A DNA stretch of 64,000 nucleotides from Chrysaora quinquecirrha (Eukaryota; Cnidaria; Scyphozoa; Semaeostomeae; Pelagiidae). Location: positions 6,118,898 to 6,182,897 of the forward strand of contig JACTAT010000060.1 of the NCBI GenBank assembly GCA_014526335.1, in the 5' to 3' direction. Below are positions 63,471 to 64,000 of this stretch, in pieces. The position numbers and the translations under genes are program-made. The notes beneath the pieces are model-generated. The model ran no database searches. It saw nothing but the letters and a program-made list of their open reading frames with translations, and had not been told where the DNA came from. The stretch's first letter is position 1. Each line of letters opens with the position of its first letter.

Positions 63471-64000
63471 TTCCTTTGAAATATAGGGTCTGGTTATCAG
63501 GCTACATACAAAACAAAACTTGGTTCATAGAAGATAGAAAACGTGTTTGTGCGAAAAACGAACAAAGAACGATGAACGAAGCGCTATTTTTGAAGTGTCT
63601 TTACGGTTTGATTTTCTTCATGTGAAAACTTCGGTATTCGAAAAAATTTTGCCAGCAGGCTTGCAAAGAACGAGGTTGAATTGCTAAAAATTCAAGACTT
63701 CCTGATTGACTATTTGTGTGAAATTTTCCCTGATTAGCTATTTTGCTTTCAAAAAATAACATCATTTTCACGTTCACCTTCAAAAAATGTCCTTCGATTG
63801 ATAAAACAACAAAACTACGAATAATTTTTTGAGAAAGCGACATCTGTTTTCGCTATAATCGGATTGTTTTTACAGTTTTTTTGTTGTGATTACGCAATGA
63901 GTAGTCACGAGTAGTCTGAAAAATAAGCCACAATTTATGTATTTTTTAACAGAAGACAAAAAATTGAAGGAATAGGAAGATGTAATTCATTGGGTAAACA
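63471..64000. other. Unassigned sequence at right edge
   Basis: About 530 bp. The frame at 63601-63843 has no recognisable domain and I do not call it a gene. Confidence 0.5.

Overview
This window is animal nuclear DNA. It is AT-rich, its genes are split by many GT-AG introns, and it is crowded with microsatellites, tRNA-derived SINEs, a LINE fragment and many long inverted-repeat (foldback) elements. Six protein genes can be rebuilt by eye. UBAC1, flower/CACFD1, ACTR5, VPS8 and RAB14 are clear metazoan orthologues whose exons splice in correct phase; the sixth encodes a FERM-domain protein. The intron density, human-like protein sequences and repeat types (including a hammerhead-ribozyme SINE) fit an invertebrate, with a cnidarian as my best guess. 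The species is inference only.

Layout. 155-6894 (-): UBAC1, ten exons, its last exon(s) lying beyond the left edge. 7290-9430 (+): 5'-truncated LINE with reverse transcriptase. 9433-12097: a 1.33-kb unit duplicated in tandem. 12885-13969: a foldback element and a hAT-type MITE. 14260-15458 (-): intronless FERM gene with one frameshift. 15830-16345: pentanucleotide arrays. 17303-18357: a foldback element containing a nested Tc1/mariner-like MITE. 19631-22303 (-): flower/CACFD1, five exons. 23830-43374 (+): ACTR5, 18 exons whose introns hold SINEs, MITEs, minisatellites and foldback elements. 44924-50395 (+): VPS8 in only two exons. 53250-59993 (+): RAB14, ten coding exons. 60000-64000: repeats only.

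The genes are housekeeping genes rather than a pathway cluster. UBAC1 acts in ubiquitin ligation, ACTR5 in the nuclear INO80 chromatin remodeller, and VPS8 (CORVET tether), RAB14 (endosome/Golgi GTPase) and flower (vesicle membrane protein) in endosomal or vesicle traffic. Human UBAC1, CACFD1 and RAB14 all lie on 9q33-q34, so this neighbourhood may preserve old animal linkage.

The most notable signal is at 57526-57990 in RAB14 intron 7: two complete type-I hammerhead ribozymes about 299 nt apart, with a tRNA-like A/B-box promoter between them (a SINE/retrozyme). Others are foldback elements with 13-14 bp target-site duplications, several nested insertions, and six single-base frameshifts, mostly deletions, that look more like assembly indels than biology.
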